From positions 744,001 to 808,000 of the forward strand of contig NZ_BTPM01000002.1 of the NCBI RefSeq assembly GCF_036245475.1: 64,000 nt of DNA, read 5' to 3'. The DNA comes from Vibrio sp. 10N (GTDB lineage: Bacteria > Pseudomonadota > Gammaproteobacteria > Enterobacterales > Vibrionaceae). Both the position numbers and the translations under genes were made by a program. The notes below the pieces were generated by a model that did not search any database, had not been told where the DNA came from, and was given only the letters and a program-made list of their open reading frames with translations. Below are positions 35,115-44,779 of the stretch, piece after piece. How positions within the stretch are numbered: position 1 is the first letter of the stretch; the number at the start of each line of letters is the position of its first letter.

Positions 35115-35232
35115 TGCAAGTCTCGGTTTTACAAAAGGAAGGGTATTGTAGAAAGCCGATGTGAATTTACTAGATGCGGCCGTTGGTAAGCTATGAGACT
35201 AAGGCATAGTTTACCCTCACTCCTAACAATAA

Positions 35233-35256
35233 TGCCGCCATATAACTAGGGCGGCA
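35233..35256 (-). terminator. Possible terminator after the hybrid kinase
   Basis: Stem TGCCGCC / GGCGGCA with a 10-base loop. Read on the reverse strand it is followed by the T-rich ATTATTGTT. Weak T-run, so moderate support. Confidence 0.55.
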
Positions 35257-35282
35257 CAACACATTACGAGCTAAAGCGTAAG

Positions 35283-38200
35283 CTAAGATAGATAGTTACT
35301 CATTTCATGAAGCAGTTTCTCTCTCCTTACAGGTTTAGGTACATACGCATCCATTCCGGCATCAAAGCATTTTTGAATATCGTCATCCACTACACTCGCC
35401 GTCAGCGCTATGATTGGCGTTGGAGCCATTCCTTGCTGCCTTTCAAAATCACGAATTTCCTGCGTTGCTTCAAATCCATCCTTTATAGGCATCATACAAT
35501 CCATAAGGATGACGTCGTAGCTTCCTTTGCGCTGAAACAGCTCCACAGCCTCAGCGCCATTTTCCGCAATATCATAGTGATAGCCTGCCTTTTCTAGGTG
35601 AAGTGAGGCCACTTTTTGATTGACGAGATTATCTTCAACCAACAGTACTGTGACGCTACTTTCCTGAACCGACGGATTTTTAAGACTAATGATATCCTTG
35701 CCATCGTTGGCCGTGGTTTCAAAACTGGCGTTTAACGCTTCAGTTGAGTCTATAGCAGTCACTGGTACATCGAGCGCAACGTCTATCGAGCTTTGTTGCT
35801 TACCCAGTTCTTGCTGCTTTAACTCAATGGCGGTCACAATCTTTTCTTTGAGGATCTCGGCTTTAAACGGTTTAGGGACGTAGTCATCCATCCCTGAGTC
35901 AAAGCACTTTTGGATATCGTCATCCACGACACTCGCTGTAAGAGCAATAATTGGTGTACGAGCCAATTCCAATCTCTGCTCTGTTGCCCGAATCATTTCC
36001 GTTGCTTCAAAACCATCCATCACCGGCATCATGCAATCCATGAGTATAAAGGTATAGTTCTGGTTTTTTTCAAACAGCGTGACCGCTTCCTGGCCATCGT
36101 TGGCAATATCGTAGTCACAGCCAATCTTCTTCAAATGCAGCGTCGCGACTTTTTGATTAACCAGATTATCCTCCACCAGCAAAACGCTGATACGATGATC
36201 GATCCCACTACTTTGACTACTTGCATGGATGCTGCCTTGCGCTAATGACTTACAGCAGGCTTCTATAGATTTTAGTAATCTATTTCCCAACAATGGATAG
36301 GTAATCAACGCGCAAATATTTCGCCCGAAGTCTTTGTTCGCACAATCAAACTGTCGAATCAGACAAATGGCGGTACCTAGCCCATTAATCTCGGCAAAAC
36401 GCTGACTGTCTTTTTCCGAAGAGACACTGCCACCGTCAACATATATCAGGATGGTCTTCGTCTCCAAACTCGCAACGTTGAGCTCTGCCAATGAGGGTGC
36501 CACCTTATCCACGGTCATACCATAGAACGCTAAGTCACGCTTAATTCGCTCCTCGTAAGCGCTTGAATTACACACCATGACAAGCTCATCGTAGTTAAGT
36601 GGAGTACGATGTTGATAATCTCTTTCATCTATCGCCAGCGGTAAGGTGAAATAGAATCGACTACCAACACCTTTCACTGAATCAAGCTGGATTTTGCCCC
36701 CCATAAGTTCGATCAACTGAGTACTGATCGCCAGTCCAAGCCCTGTGCCGCCAAACTGTCGCGTCGTTGAATCGTCTTCTTGAGCAAACGCTTCAAAAAT
36801 CTTCGCTTGACGCTGTTTATCAATACCTATCCCAGAGTCTTTCACTTCAAACAGTAGATTGGCGAGGTTGTCCGACTCTCCTTGATATTGAACCCCGATA
36901 GTCACGCTACCTTCTTCAGTAAATTTCACCGCATTAGACATAAAATTCATGAGTACTTGGCGCATGCGGTGGTCATCGGCAAGCACTCGAAACGGTACAT
37001 TGGCATCAATGTCGACGTTCAGTTCAATACCTTTTTCTTTAACTTTCGGTGCCACAATGGAAGCGATGTCGTAAATAGTCTCGCGAATAGACGTAGAGTG
37101 AGGGTTAATTTGCAGCATTCCCGACTCAATTTTCGAGAAATCAAGAATGTCATTGATAAGACTTAGCAGCAAATGCGAGGATGTTTCGATAGTATCAACA
37201 TAATCTTTTTGCGTTGCGGTAAGGTCTGTATCTGAGAGCACTTCAGAAATACCAATCACACCGTTAAGTGGCGTTCGAATTTCGTGTGACATGTTGGCTA
37301 AGAAGCTACTTTTTGCTTTGCTTGCTTGAATTGCGTCTTCTTTGGCTTGCTCTGCGTCCTCTTTCGCCTCAAGAAGACGCTTTTCCCCTTCCCTTCGTTC
37401 ATGAGTGAGGCGTTCAACTTCTTTAGCAAAACGGCTCAACTCATCCTTACCGCCGATTTTCCGACTTAACGAAACGGCTTGTCCTTCGTCTTTTTGCTCC
37501 AAGAACGTCAAAACTAGACCGAGATTTCGAGTCACTCGCAACGCAAAACTGATACCCAGGACAATCAACATGACGGTAAGCAATGTGACAGCAGAAAGAA
37601 ACGCGATACGCTGCTGTTCAAACCCAGAGATTAGAGTTCGAATTTCTTGTCTTAACTGTTCCTCAATCGCCAAAGAAACACCCTGAATAAGATTCGAGCG
37701 CAAATTTAGTGCATCTAATCCCGCTCTAATTTCAGGACTAGTTAGCGTAAAAATACCCTGATTACTCAGCAAGATATTTCTAAAAATACTGCTCTCTTCG
37801 AACGCTGGATTAGAAAAAGAATCAAGCAAGAGGTTCACTTGCATAGGGTCAGCATTGATTGCCACAAAGCGCTCTACAAACAACTGCTGGTTTTGAACTA
37901 AATTCGCTATCTCTTGTTTACTGTATTGATCTCCACGCTCACCCTCTTGATAGGCTTGAACCAAAGCTTGGGTTTGCCAGATCTCTTCGTCGGCCCAAAA
38001 CACCAACCACTCAAGTTGAGATAGAGCGACCATGTAACCATTGACGATAGGCAACACACCCTTTGCAGGAGATTGCTCGATAATCATGATGATTTGTTTG
38101 TAGGTATCAACCTGCCATTCCACCAACTCTTGTTTTTCGACAAAATCTGTCGCCTCAGCGATGGACACCACGGTTTCTTGGTAATCATCAAGCAAGCCAG

Positions 38201-38501
38201 ATAAACGAACCGCCACATCGGAGGGAAAGATCTCTGGCCCCAAAGATTTGAGGGTTTGCAATGACGTGTCGATATCGACTAATCCAGATGTGGGACGCGC
38301 GTCATGAGATTTTGACTGAATATCTGACAGTACCTCTGAGTATCGAACCAATTGTTCAACCTTTTCAAGGTCACTGAGCTGAGCATTCAATAGGCCAATC
38401 TGCCTCGTGGCCAGGTAGATAATTAGCGCCATAGGCAATAGCACTAACAACAGCATTTTTTTCTTTATTGACAGGTTGTTCCAAAGCTCAAGTCTGTTCA
38501 T
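35283..38501 (-). CDS. Hybrid sensor histidine kinase with a pseudo-receiver and two true receiver domains
   Basis: A 1072-residue inner-membrane kinase. Helix 1 spans about 16-33, and a helical periplasmic sensor (40-297) resembles nitrate/nitrite-sensing NIT domains in layout. Helix 2 (298-322) is followed by HAMP and coiled coil, with H406 in MSHEIRTPLNG and an ATPase domain (DSGIGI, GGTGLGLAIS). A degenerate receiver (about 637-755) lacks the acid cluster. Two receivers follow, with D822 and D1001 in ILMDCMMP, and they are strikingly alike. No HPt domain, so an outside HPt protein must pass the phosphate on. ATG 38501 chosen over TTG 38513. No response regulator is adjacent. Confidence 0.9.
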   Translation of the reverse strand: MNRLELWNNLSIKKKMLLLVLLPMALIIYLATRQIGLLNAQLSDLEKVEQLVRYSEVLSDIQSKSHDARPTSGLVDIDTSLQTLKSLGPEIFPSDVAVRLSGLLDDYQETVVSIAEATDFVEKQELVEWQVDTYKQIIMIIEQSPAKGVLPIVNGYMVALSQLEWLVFWADEEIWQTQALVQAYQEGERGDQYSKQEIANLVQNQQLFVERFVAINADPMQVNLLLDSFSNPAFEESSIFRNILLSNQGIFTLTSPEIRAGLDALNLRSNLIQGVSLAIEEQLRQEIRTLISGFEQQRIAFLSAVTLLTVMLIVLGISFALRVTRNLGLVLTFLEQKDEGQAVSLSRKIGGKDELSRFAKEVERLTHERREGEKRLLEAKEDAEQAKEDAIQASKAKSSFLANMSHEIRTPLNGVIGISEVLSDTDLTATQKDYVDTIETSSHLLLSLINDILDFSKIESGMLQINPHSTSIRETIYDIASIVAPKVKEKGIELNVDIDANVPFRVLADDHRMRQVLMNFMSNAVKFTEEGSVTIGVQYQGESDNLANLLFEVKDSGIGIDKQRQAKIFEAFAQEDDSTTRQFGGTGLGLAISTQLIELMGGKIQLDSVKGVGSRFYFTLPLAIDERDYQHRTPLNYDELVMVCNSSAYEERIKRDLAFYGMTVDKVAPSLAELNVASLETKTILIYVDGGSVSSEKDSQRFAEINGLGTAICLIRQFDCANKDFGRNICALITYPLLGNRLLKSIEACCKSLAQGSIHASSQSSGIDHRISVLLVEDNLVNQKVATLHLKKIGCDYDIANDGQEAVTLFEKNQNYTFILMDCMMPVMDGFEATEMIRATEQRLELARTPIIALTASVVDDDIQKCFDSGMDDYVPKPFKAEILKEKIVTAIELKQQELGKQQSSIDVALDVPVTAIDSTEALNASFETTANDGKDIISLKNPSVQESSVTVLLVEDNLVNQKVASLHLEKAGYHYDIAENGAEAVELFQRKGSYDVILMDCMMPIKDGFEATQEIRDFERQQGMAPTPIIALTASVVDDDIQKCFDAGMDAYVPKPVRREKLLHEMSNYLS

Positions 38502-38622
38502 TCCATTGCCCAATACTTGCTACTACGAAAGTTTAGATAAAGTAAGTCTAGGAAAACTATTGGGTTAGTCGAATGAAATGGCGAGGAAATTTATAAAACC
38601 ATCAAGTTTTCTGGCGTACCTC

Positions 38623-39504
38623 TCATCTTTGCCAATTCCTAAACGACAGTTGCTCGGGATCGAGATATCGATTCAGACACGTCAGCAAGGTATCCAATTG
38701 TTCTAGATAGGCTTTCAAAAGAGAGAGGTCGCTGGTGTCAGAAGCCATTTCTATAAGACGTCGGATGATAGGTAGCTGTTCATTTAGCGGCTGGAATGCG
38801 GCTTTATCTTTTTCAACCAGTATCTCCATCTCGACTAAGGAAGCCAGTGCGATACGAAGTGGCCCCTCAACAAGCTCAGATAGCGGTTCACTAAATACTT
38901 GAGCCACAGCCCCCTCGAGATACACTCTAAATATGGTGAGTCTATCAAATTGGGCAAAAAGGCGTCCGCGAACATCTTGATGTGGGTACGGTACGAGCAC
39001 ATGTTGGCGGGAGTCGTACGATAAGTTAATAGCAAGACCTGAGCGCTCACAGCAACGAATCAAGTACTTTAATAAGCCTTGCTGATCCATGAGGCGTTGT
39101 ATGGTGAAGACTCTGAAAAGGTGGTAGTCGTTAGAAAGCAAAGTGACATTAATCGGCCTACTACCATGCTGGACTAACCCGCTGTTAACTAACTCCCGAG
39201 CCAGCAATTGAATATTCTCGACAGTGTTGGTTGATGCATCTTCAATGAGAATGGCGCCAATGCCATGTTTATCGACATCTGATATCAGCGTATCGAAATA
39301 GGCCAACATCGCGCTAGCCTCAGAGCGTGACTGCCCTTCGGTAATCCCGCCACAAAACGCAACTATGGTACTCGACATATTTTGGCTACCAACAATGTCA
39401 ACAAGCGCCTCTACGCGAGAGGCACCTTCTGGCGTTAACGTATCCTGACTAAGCCGCTTACCAAGTACGATAAGTAGGTTATCGAATTCCCTTTCGCACA
39501 CCAT
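38623..39504 (-). CDS. YdcF-like DUF218 protein
   Basis: A 293-residue soluble protein whose N-terminal 170 residues are a DUF218/YdcF Rossmann-like domain: LLIVLGKRL, VAFCGGITEGQSRSEA, ILIEDASTNTVENIQLLA and VTLLSNDYHLFRV. These match the family's acidic and SNxxH motifs. The C-terminal 110 residues are helical and unassigned. The family binds S-adenosylmethionine or acts on small substrates, but its role is not settled. It lacks a signal peptide. It starts 5 bases after the OsmC gene, with AGGA in front, so they form an operon. Confidence 0.85.
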   Translation of the reverse strand: MVCEREFDNLLIVLGKRLSQDTLTPEGASRVEALVDIVGSQNMSSTIVAFCGGITEGQSRSEASAMLAYFDTLISDVDKHGIGAILIEDASTNTVENIQLLARELVNSGLVQHGSRPINVTLLSNDYHLFRVFTIQRLMDQQGLLKYLIRCCERSGLAINLSYDSRQHVLVPYPHQDVRGRLFAQFDRLTIFRVYLEGAVAQVFSEPLSELVEGPLRIALASLVEMEILVEKDKAAFQPLNEQLPIIRRLIEMASDTSDLSLLKAYLEQLDTLLTCLNRYLDPEQLSFRNWQR

Positions 39505-39509
39505 GAGTC

Positions 39510-39908
39510 CTAAGCGATTTCCCAAGAGTGAGTCATGGTAACGCCTTCACCCAGCATCAAACATACTGAGCAATATTTTTCCAGCGAGTCTTTAGTGACT
39601 TTCTCAACCAAAGCTTCATCGAGTTGGTTGCCGGATACAACAAAGTGGATATTAACCGAAGTGAAAATGCGTGGCGCAGTCTCACGACGTTCTGTTGACA
39701 ATTTCGCGGTACACGCAGTGACATCCTGATTCGCAGACTTAAGACCATCAACTACATCAACCGAACTACAGCCGCCCGCCGCCATTAGAACCATCTCCAT
39801 TGGACTAGGCGCAGTTTCACCACCACTGCCGTCCATTACGATGGAATGTCCAGACTGAGATTGACCTAAAAATTTGAATCCTTCGATCCATTTCACTTCC
39901 GCTCGCAT
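39510..39908 (-). CDS. OsmC-family protein (YhfA-like)
   Basis: A 132-residue cytoplasmic protein with the OsmC fold. The two redox cysteines lie in MAAGGCSSVDVVDGL (about 47) and KYCSVCLML (113, with a further Cys at 116). APSPMEMVLMA is the family helix. OsmC/Ohr proteins reduce organic peroxides; the GCSSVDV-type YhfA branch is less well defined. AGAGG lies before ATG 39908; the long upstream frame to 40211 is rejected. It is divergent from msrAB and in an operon with the YdcF-like gene. Confidence 0.9.
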   Translation of the reverse strand: MRAEVKWIEGFKFLGQSQSGHSIVMDGSGGETAPSPMEMVLMAAGGCSSVDVVDGLKSANQDVTACTAKLSTERRETAPRIFTSVNIHFVVSGNQLDEALVEKVTKDSLEKYCSVCLMLGEGVTMTHSWEIA

Positions 39909-40035
39909 ATAAACCTCTGCATGGTAATTAGGAATGACGGCAAGGATAGTAACCCGACACGATGTGAATTTGAAATTTTTAGCGCGTTTGTTGTGTCTTA
40001 TTAAGAAATTAGACCACCACGTCTTAGGAGTAACT

Positions 40036-41169
40036 ATGACCAACTTAGCTAAACTGCTTCTTTCACTCATCATCGCCATACCTGCGGCCTTTCTGTTGAC
40101 TAGCCAGTCTGGTATGGCAAATAGCCAGAGCACCAGCGTTACTGCCCCGCAAACAGCGACTCTAGCAGGAGGGTGTTTCTGGTGCACTGAATCCGACCTA
40201 GAACAACTCAACGGTGTCGTGGAAGTGGTGTCAGGATATGCAGGGGGAACGTTGGAAAACCCTTCCTACCGCCAAGTCGCCAGTGGAAAAACCAAACACA
40301 TTGAAGTCATTCAAGTGACCTTTGATGCTGACGTGGTCAGTTACGAACAAGTCCTTGACCACTTCTTTAGACACATTGACCCAACAGATGATAAGGGATC
40401 TTTTGTAGACAGAGGTGCTCAATACCGCCCGGCCATTTTCTACCATTCTGAACAACAGAAAGTGGTGGCCCAGTCGTTTATGGCTGAAATTGATGCACTT
40501 GGCGTGTTTAAAAAGCCGCTAGCGACCGAACTGATTGAGTACACGACGTTTTGGCCTGCGGAGGATTACCATCAGGACTACTACAAAAACAGCAGTTTGA
40601 AGTACAAGTACTACCGCTACAACTCAGGTCGAGACCAGTATTTAGATGAAATCTTCGGTGATGATCGTAATGACAAGCCGGTAACGCTAAGAGAGATGAT
40701 CGACCGCGCCAATCAACCTGCAGCCAAAGCTTACGTGCGCCCTGCGGACAAAGACATTAAGGAGGCTCTGACGCCATTACAGTTTCACGTAACGCAAGAG
40801 GATGGTACAGAAAGACCGTTCGATAACCTTTATTGGGACAACAAACAAGATGGTATCTACGTTGATGTTGTCACTGGGGAGCCTCTGTTCTCCTCTACAG
40901 ATAAGTACAAGTCAGGAACGGGCTGGCCGAGCTTCACCAAGCCCATTGACGAGCGTTACATTGTCACTACTACTGACTACAAATTGTTATACCCAAGAAC
41001 GGAAGTACGGAGTCGATATGGCGACTCTCACCTTGGGCACGTATTTAAAGATGGTCCTGCTCCAACAGGCCTACGCTACTGTATGAACTCTGCCGCGTTG
41101 CGATTTGTTCCGAAAAAGCTTCTCGCGCAGCAAGGCTATGAAGAGTTCCTACCTTTGTTCGACAAGTAA
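40036..41169 (+). CDS. msrAB: Fused peptide-methionine sulfoxide reductase MsrA-MsrB, exported or membrane-anchored
   Basis: A 377-residue bifunctional enzyme repairing both S- and R-methionine sulfoxide in proteins. An N-terminal hydrophobic segment (LLLSLIIAIPAAFLLT) directs it to the periplasm. The MsrA domain (about 40-195) carries the catalytic Cys in GGCFWCTESD, and the MsrB domain (about 235-365) the catalytic Cys in RYCMNSAALRF. The zinc-binding Cys pairs seen in many MsrB proteins are absent. GTGWPSF and HLGHVFKDGP complete the MsrB signature. TAGGAG precedes the ATG. It is divergent from the OsmC operon. Confidence 0.95.
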   Translation: MTNLAKLLLSLIIAIPAAFLLTSQSGMANSQSTSVTAPQTATLAGGCFWCTESDLEQLNGVVEVVSGYAGGTLENPSYRQVASGKTKHIEVIQVTFDADVVSYEQVLDHFFRHIDPTDDKGSFVDRGAQYRPAIFYHSEQQKVVAQSFMAEIDALGVFKKPLATELIEYTTFWPAEDYHQDYYKNSSLKYKYYRYNSGRDQYLDEIFGDDRNDKPVTLREMIDRANQPAAKAYVRPADKDIKEALTPLQFHVTQEDGTERPFDNLYWDNKQDGIYVDVVTGEPLFSSTDKYKSGTGWPSFTKPIDERYIVTTTDYKLLYPRTEVRSRYGDSHLGHVFKDGPAPTGLRYCMNSAALRFVPKKLLAQQGYEEFLPLFDK

Positions 41170-41225
41170 GTTTGGCAACGCGTACCTATGCTGCAAGCGC
41201 TGCGCCGACAACAAAACTTGAACGC

Positions 41226-41260
41226 ACGCGACATCGAAGATCCTTTCTGATGTCGCGTTT
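41226..41260 (+). terminator. Terminator after msrAB
   Basis: Stem ACGCGACATC / GATGTCGCGT with a 13-base loop, followed by TTTCTTT. Confidence 0.8.
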
Positions 41261-41376
41261 CTTTATCCGCCATACTCCAACCACGTTAACAATGAGGGTG
41301 ATTGCAAATGACTACTTTGAAATTTCGTCGCAATAACAGATAATTAACCCATTGATAATTAACAAGTGTCGTTTCT

Positions 41377-42486
41377 ATGAACGGTTCTATGGAATTTTTA
41401 CAACGCTATGTTGAGTCATTTGGTTATGATTGGCTTAGCAATGTGTTACTCATCACAGCTGGTAGCTTCGTGCTTTGGCTTATCTGGCGTATTGTTTATG
41501 GCCGACTCGAGTCAATCACCGCCAAGACCAAGCTGGCGTGGGATGATCTCGTTATCCGCGCCGTTAAGACGCCAGTCAGTGCTCTCATTTGGGTGTGGCC
41601 CGCTACGGTATCCGTGGGGCTTATTGTTGCCTCACACTCAGATAAAGATACGGTTTGGCTGGGAAAAATCGACCTTATCCTCGTCATTTCGACCTTTATT
41701 TGGATTGCGCTGCGGCTGATCCAGAATGTGGAAGAGCATGTTTTAGCGCAAAAAAAGCGTGATGAAACAACAGTACAAGCCATTGCTAAAGTTGCCCGAT
41801 TGTTTTTTGTCACTATTGGTATTCTCACCATCATGCAGGCATTGGGGCTAAGCCTTTCAGGTCTGCTAACGTTTGGTGGTGTCGGTGGTTTGATTGTCGG
41901 TTTGGCCGCTAAAGATCTGCTATCCAATTTTTTTGGCGGTATGATGATTTACTTCGACCGCCCGTTTAAAGTCGGAGATTGGATCCGCTCTCCAGACCGA
42001 GCTATTGAAGGTACGGTTGAGCGCATTGGTTGGCGCATGACCATTATTCGCACTTTTGATAAAAGACCGCTGTACGTGCCGAACTCTGTCTTCAGTAATA
42101 TTGTGGTTGAGAACCCATCACGTATGCTGAACCGCAGGATCTACGAGACCATTGGGCTGCGTTACGACGATGGTGACAAGCTGGAGGCCATTGTAGACGA
42201 GGTAAAACTCATGCTAGAAAGCCACAAAGACATTGATAGTCGCCAAACCTTGATGGTTAACTTTGATGCCTTTGGTCCATCATCACTTAACTTTTTTGTT
42301 TATACCTTTACTAAGACAGTAAACTGGGCACGCTATCATGAAGTGAAGCAAGACGTATTGCTGCAAATTATGGGGATTATTCACAGCCATGGTGCTGACA
42401 TCGCGTATCCAACGCAAACGCTAAAAATTGACCCCATCAAGATGGCTAACAACGAGGCTCAGTCAACAAACATTATTCAGCCGTAA
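41377..42486 (+). CDS. MscS-family mechanosensitive channel (YbdG/YnaI-like)
   Basis: A 369-residue inner-membrane protein with about four or five helices. The pore-lining helix is Gly/Ala-rich (LLTFGGVGGLIVGLAAKDLL), as in MscS. It is followed by the beta domain (GMMIYFDRPFKVGDWIRSPD, then EGTVERIGWRMTIIRTFDKR) and the alpha/beta C-terminal domain. It opens under membrane tension and releases osmolytes on hypo-osmotic shock. The number of helices is closer to YnaI than to plain MscS. Single gene with its own terminator. Confidence 0.93.
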   Translation: MNGSMEFLQRYVESFGYDWLSNVLLITAGSFVLWLIWRIVYGRLESITAKTKLAWDDLVIRAVKTPVSALIWVWPATVSVGLIVASHSDKDTVWLGKIDLILVISTFIWIALRLIQNVEEHVLAQKKRDETTVQAIAKVARLFFVTIGILTIMQALGLSLSGLLTFGGVGGLIVGLAAKDLLSNFFGGMMIYFDRPFKVGDWIRSPDRAIEGTVERIGWRMTIIRTFDKRPLYVPNSVFSNIVVENPSRMLNRRIYETIGLRYDDGDKLEAIVDEVKLMLESHKDIDSRQTLMVNFDAFGPSSLNFFVYTFTKTVNWARYHEVKQDVLLQIMGIIHSHGADIAYPTQTLKIDPIKMANNEAQSTNIIQP

Positions 42487-42500
42487 TCAAGCGGATATAG

Positions 42501-42525
42501 AAAAGGGCTCTTATGAGCCCTTTTT
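42501..42525. terminator. Terminator after the MscS-like gene
   Basis: Stem AAAAGGGCTC / GAGCCCTTTT with loop TTAT, between convergent genes. Confidence 0.92.
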
Positions 42526-42556
42526 GCTGTTTGTCACTAGAGACCAAAACGCGAGA

Positions 42557-43396
42557 TTAGATCACACCAAGCTCTCGAAGGCGCTCCATTAGGTAACTGT
42601 TCGCCGTATATTTTTCAGATAGCACTACATCTGGGTTTGGATGCAAGAACAGAGGCAACGAAATACGTGACGTTTCCTGTTTTTCTCCGGTTGGGTTGAT
42701 GACACGGTGTGTCGTTGATGGGAAATAACCACCACTCGCTTCTTGAAGCATGTCACCGATGTTAATAATAAGGTTACCAAAGTCACAAGGGACATCTAAC
42801 CAATCCCCTTCTTTGCTCAACACTTGCAGACCAGGTTCATTCGCAGCAGGTAACACTGTTAATAGGTTGATGTCTTCATGCGCAGCCGCTCGAATCGCGC
42901 CAGGCTCTTCATCGCCTGTCATTGGTGGATAATGCAGTACGCGAAGTAGTGTCTTCTCGCTGCCGTTGATCATTTCAGATAGCGCGATAGAAAACTTCTC
43001 TTGTACTTCAATAGGCGCATGCGCTTCAACCCAACCTAGCAACTCTTTGGCAAAGCTATTAGCTTTGTCGTAGTACTCAAGGATCTGTGCTCTAAGCTCC
43101 GGTGGAATTTGTCCCCAAGGGTAGACGTGGAAGTACTCCTTGATGTCTTTCACACTATGGCCTTTGGCTACCTCCGACACACTCGGAGGAAAGTAACCAT
43201 CTTGTGTCTCCACATTAAACTGATAATCGCTTTTATGCTCAGACATAAAAAACTGATACCAATTTTCATAGATAGACTCTACCAGTTGCTGTGGGATTGG
43301 ATGGTTTTTAAGTACCCCAAAGCCTGTTTCGCGTAGTGATGTGACAAATTGCTCAGCAGCATCCGCCGCTTGATAATCAACCGTTTCTAATTTCAT
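42557..43396 (-). CDS. 2-oxoglutarate/Fe(II)-dependent oxygenase (isopenicillin-N-synthase-like)
   Basis: A 279-residue cytoplasmic enzyme with the double-stranded beta-helix fold. The iron triad is visible: His and Asp in AAAHEDINLLTVL, and the distal His in PSTTHRVINP. The 2-oxoglutarate-binding Arg-Ser pair is in TSRISLPLF. GFGVLKNHPIPQQLVESIYE is the family's N-terminal motif. The substrate is unknown. Single gene, convergent with the MscS gene. Confidence 0.9.
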   Translation of the reverse strand: MKLETVDYQAADAAEQFVTSLRETGFGVLKNHPIPQQLVESIYENWYQFFMSEHKSDYQFNVETQDGYFPPSVSEVAKGHSVKDIKEYFHVYPWGQIPPELRAQILEYYDKANSFAKELLGWVEAHAPIEVQEKFSIALSEMINGSEKTLLRVLHYPPMTGDEEPGAIRAAAHEDINLLTVLPAANEPGLQVLSKEGDWLDVPCDFGNLIINIGDMLQEASGGYFPSTTHRVINPTGEKQETSRISLPLFLHPNPDVVLSEKYTANSYLMERLRELGVI

Positions 43397-43595
43397 GACT
43401 TTACTTTCTTGTCGTTATGATGCGACGCAGATGTTAAAAAAAAGTGCGCGCTTTTACAAAGATTCTCATGTCAGAGTTTGTCATGGATTCACTCTTTTGT
43501 GCGCTTGATCGCCAAATAAACACAAACAGTAATTGAACAGTGTTTTATTATACTTATACTAAGCTTACTCCATACTGTATCGATAAGTTGAACGC

Positions 43596-44204
43596 ATGAA
43601 TTATCCAACTTCCACCCGTTTTTGTCCGACCCTGATCTTGCTGACAGCGCTTTACTGTCTGGTATTTCTATTTTCCGCTATCGCCCCCAGCTCGAGAGCC
43701 GTATGGGTTGCCGAAATCATTCCTGCCGTTGGTATTCTTGCCTGTATCTGGCTTGTCTCTAAACGGTTCCAATTCTCTAAACTGGCTTACCTATTGATGT
43801 TCATATGGTTGGCTTTGCACACGATCGGCGCTAAATACACCTTCGCAGAAGTCCCGTTCGACTGGTTTAATCAATTGATTGGATCGGAACGCAACAATTT
43901 TGACCGTGTGGCTCATTTCTCTATAGGGCTTTATGCATTCCCCATCGCAGAGTATGTCTACCGCACACGTGTTATGAGTAAGCTGCCAGCAACGATGTTT
44001 GCCCTGTTTGCCATTATGAGCTTGGCTGCCGCGTATGAGATCATTGAATGGTGGTACGCCGCACTGGCGGGCGGCGATGAAGGGATCGCGTTTCTAGGCT
44101 CCCAAGGAGATATCTGGGATGCCCAAAAGGACATGCTTTGTGACACGCTCGGAGCCTTAACATCATTGACGCTATTTTGGCTAACGTCGTCTGCTAGGGA
44201 TTAA
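43596..44204 (+). CDS. DUF2238 (YjdF-like) inner-membrane protein
   Basis: A 202-residue protein with five or six membrane helices. Family residues include FIWLALHTIGAKYTFAEVPF, NNFDRVAHFSIGLYAFPIAE and AYEIIEWWYA followed by GDIWDAQKDMLCDTLGA. The many conserved acidic and His residues in or near the helices are typical of DUF2238, whose function is unknown. Its end overlaps that of cutA by 11 bases (convergent). Confidence 0.9.
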   Translation: MNYPTSTRFCPTLILLTALYCLVFLFSAIAPSSRAVWVAEIIPAVGILACIWLVSKRFQFSKLAYLLMFIWLALHTIGAKYTFAEVPFDWFNQLIGSERNNFDRVAHFSIGLYAFPIAEYVYRTRVMSKLPATMFALFAIMSLAAAYEIIEWWYAALAGGDEGIAFLGSQGDIWDAQKDMLCDTLGALTSLTLFWLTSSARD

Positions 44205-44514
44205 CGTGTTGCTTTAACCAATTGAGGTATGGGCGATAACCTGCCTCAATGGGTAACGCGACAATTTGTGGTACTTCGTAATCATGGTTAGCAATGATGG
44301 CTCTTTCTAACTTAGAATAGGCCTCATTGGTGGATTTGATGATCATTAAAACCTCATCATCTTGGCACAACTCTCCATCCCAAACATAGTGGCTTTCTAT
44401 CTGCTGCGTTTGAATACAAGCCGCAAGGCGCGATTCTAATAACACTTTAATCAAGCCATCTGCTTGCTGTTTGGAGCCGACAGTCGTGAGCACCGTGATT
44501 GCATTCGATTTCAT
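44194..44514 (-). CDS. cutA: CutA divalent-cation tolerance protein
   Basis: A 106-residue protein with the CutA ferredoxin-like trimer fold: ITVLTTVGSKQQADGLIKVL, SRLAACIQ, SHYVWDGEL, DEVLMIIKS and YEVPQIVALPIEAGYRPYLN with the closing W. It was originally linked to copper tolerance, but its true role is uncertain. AAGGA precedes ATG 44514. Last gene of the sgrR-zinc-ribbon-cutA operon (gap 11 bases). Confidence 0.95.
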   Translation of the reverse strand: MKSNAITVLTTVGSKQQADGLIKVLLESRLAACIQTQQIESHYVWDGELCQDDEVLMIIKSTNEAYSKLERAIIANHDYEVPQIVALPIEAGYRPYLNWLKQHVNP

Positions 44515-44525
44515 CAAGTCCTTCC

Positions 44526-44777
44526 CTATTTCATCCGTACTTTGCCGCCAATCATTTTAATCGATGGCGCGCCTCTTATCAGCGTTTCTCTACCAAACAC
44601 ACTCTCGCATTCAGGACAAACGCCAATGGTTGTCGTGTAATCTTCGGTGATGCGTTCTTTAAAACATTTCACTAGTGCCCCCTTACCGCCCTTGCGATAA
44701 CGGTACAACTTACAGCCACATTTTGCGCAAAAGATATTCACTGCTTTAGCCGGCGCTTTTTTGTTTGGTTTTGCCAT
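44526..44777 (-). CDS. Small zinc-ribbon protein
   Basis: An 83-residue basic protein. CAKCGC at about 17-22 and CPECES at about 54-59 form a CxxC...CxxC zinc ribbon, flanked by Lys-rich segments (MAKPNKKAPAKA; KMIGGKVRMK). It probably binds RNA, DNA or a protein partner. It starts 2 bases after the end of sgrR and 11 bases before cutA, so the three share one transcript. No named family recognised. Confidence 0.82.
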   Translation of the reverse strand: MAKPNKKAPAKAVNIFCAKCGCKLYRYRKGGKGALVKCFKERITEDYTTTIGVCPECESVFGRETLIRGAPSIKMIGGKVRMK

Positions 44778-44779
44778 GG

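Noticed and set aside
41496..41927. 143-codon reverse frame inside the MscS gene
   Set aside because: Antisense shadow of a clear channel gene, with no ribosome-binding site or recognisable domain.
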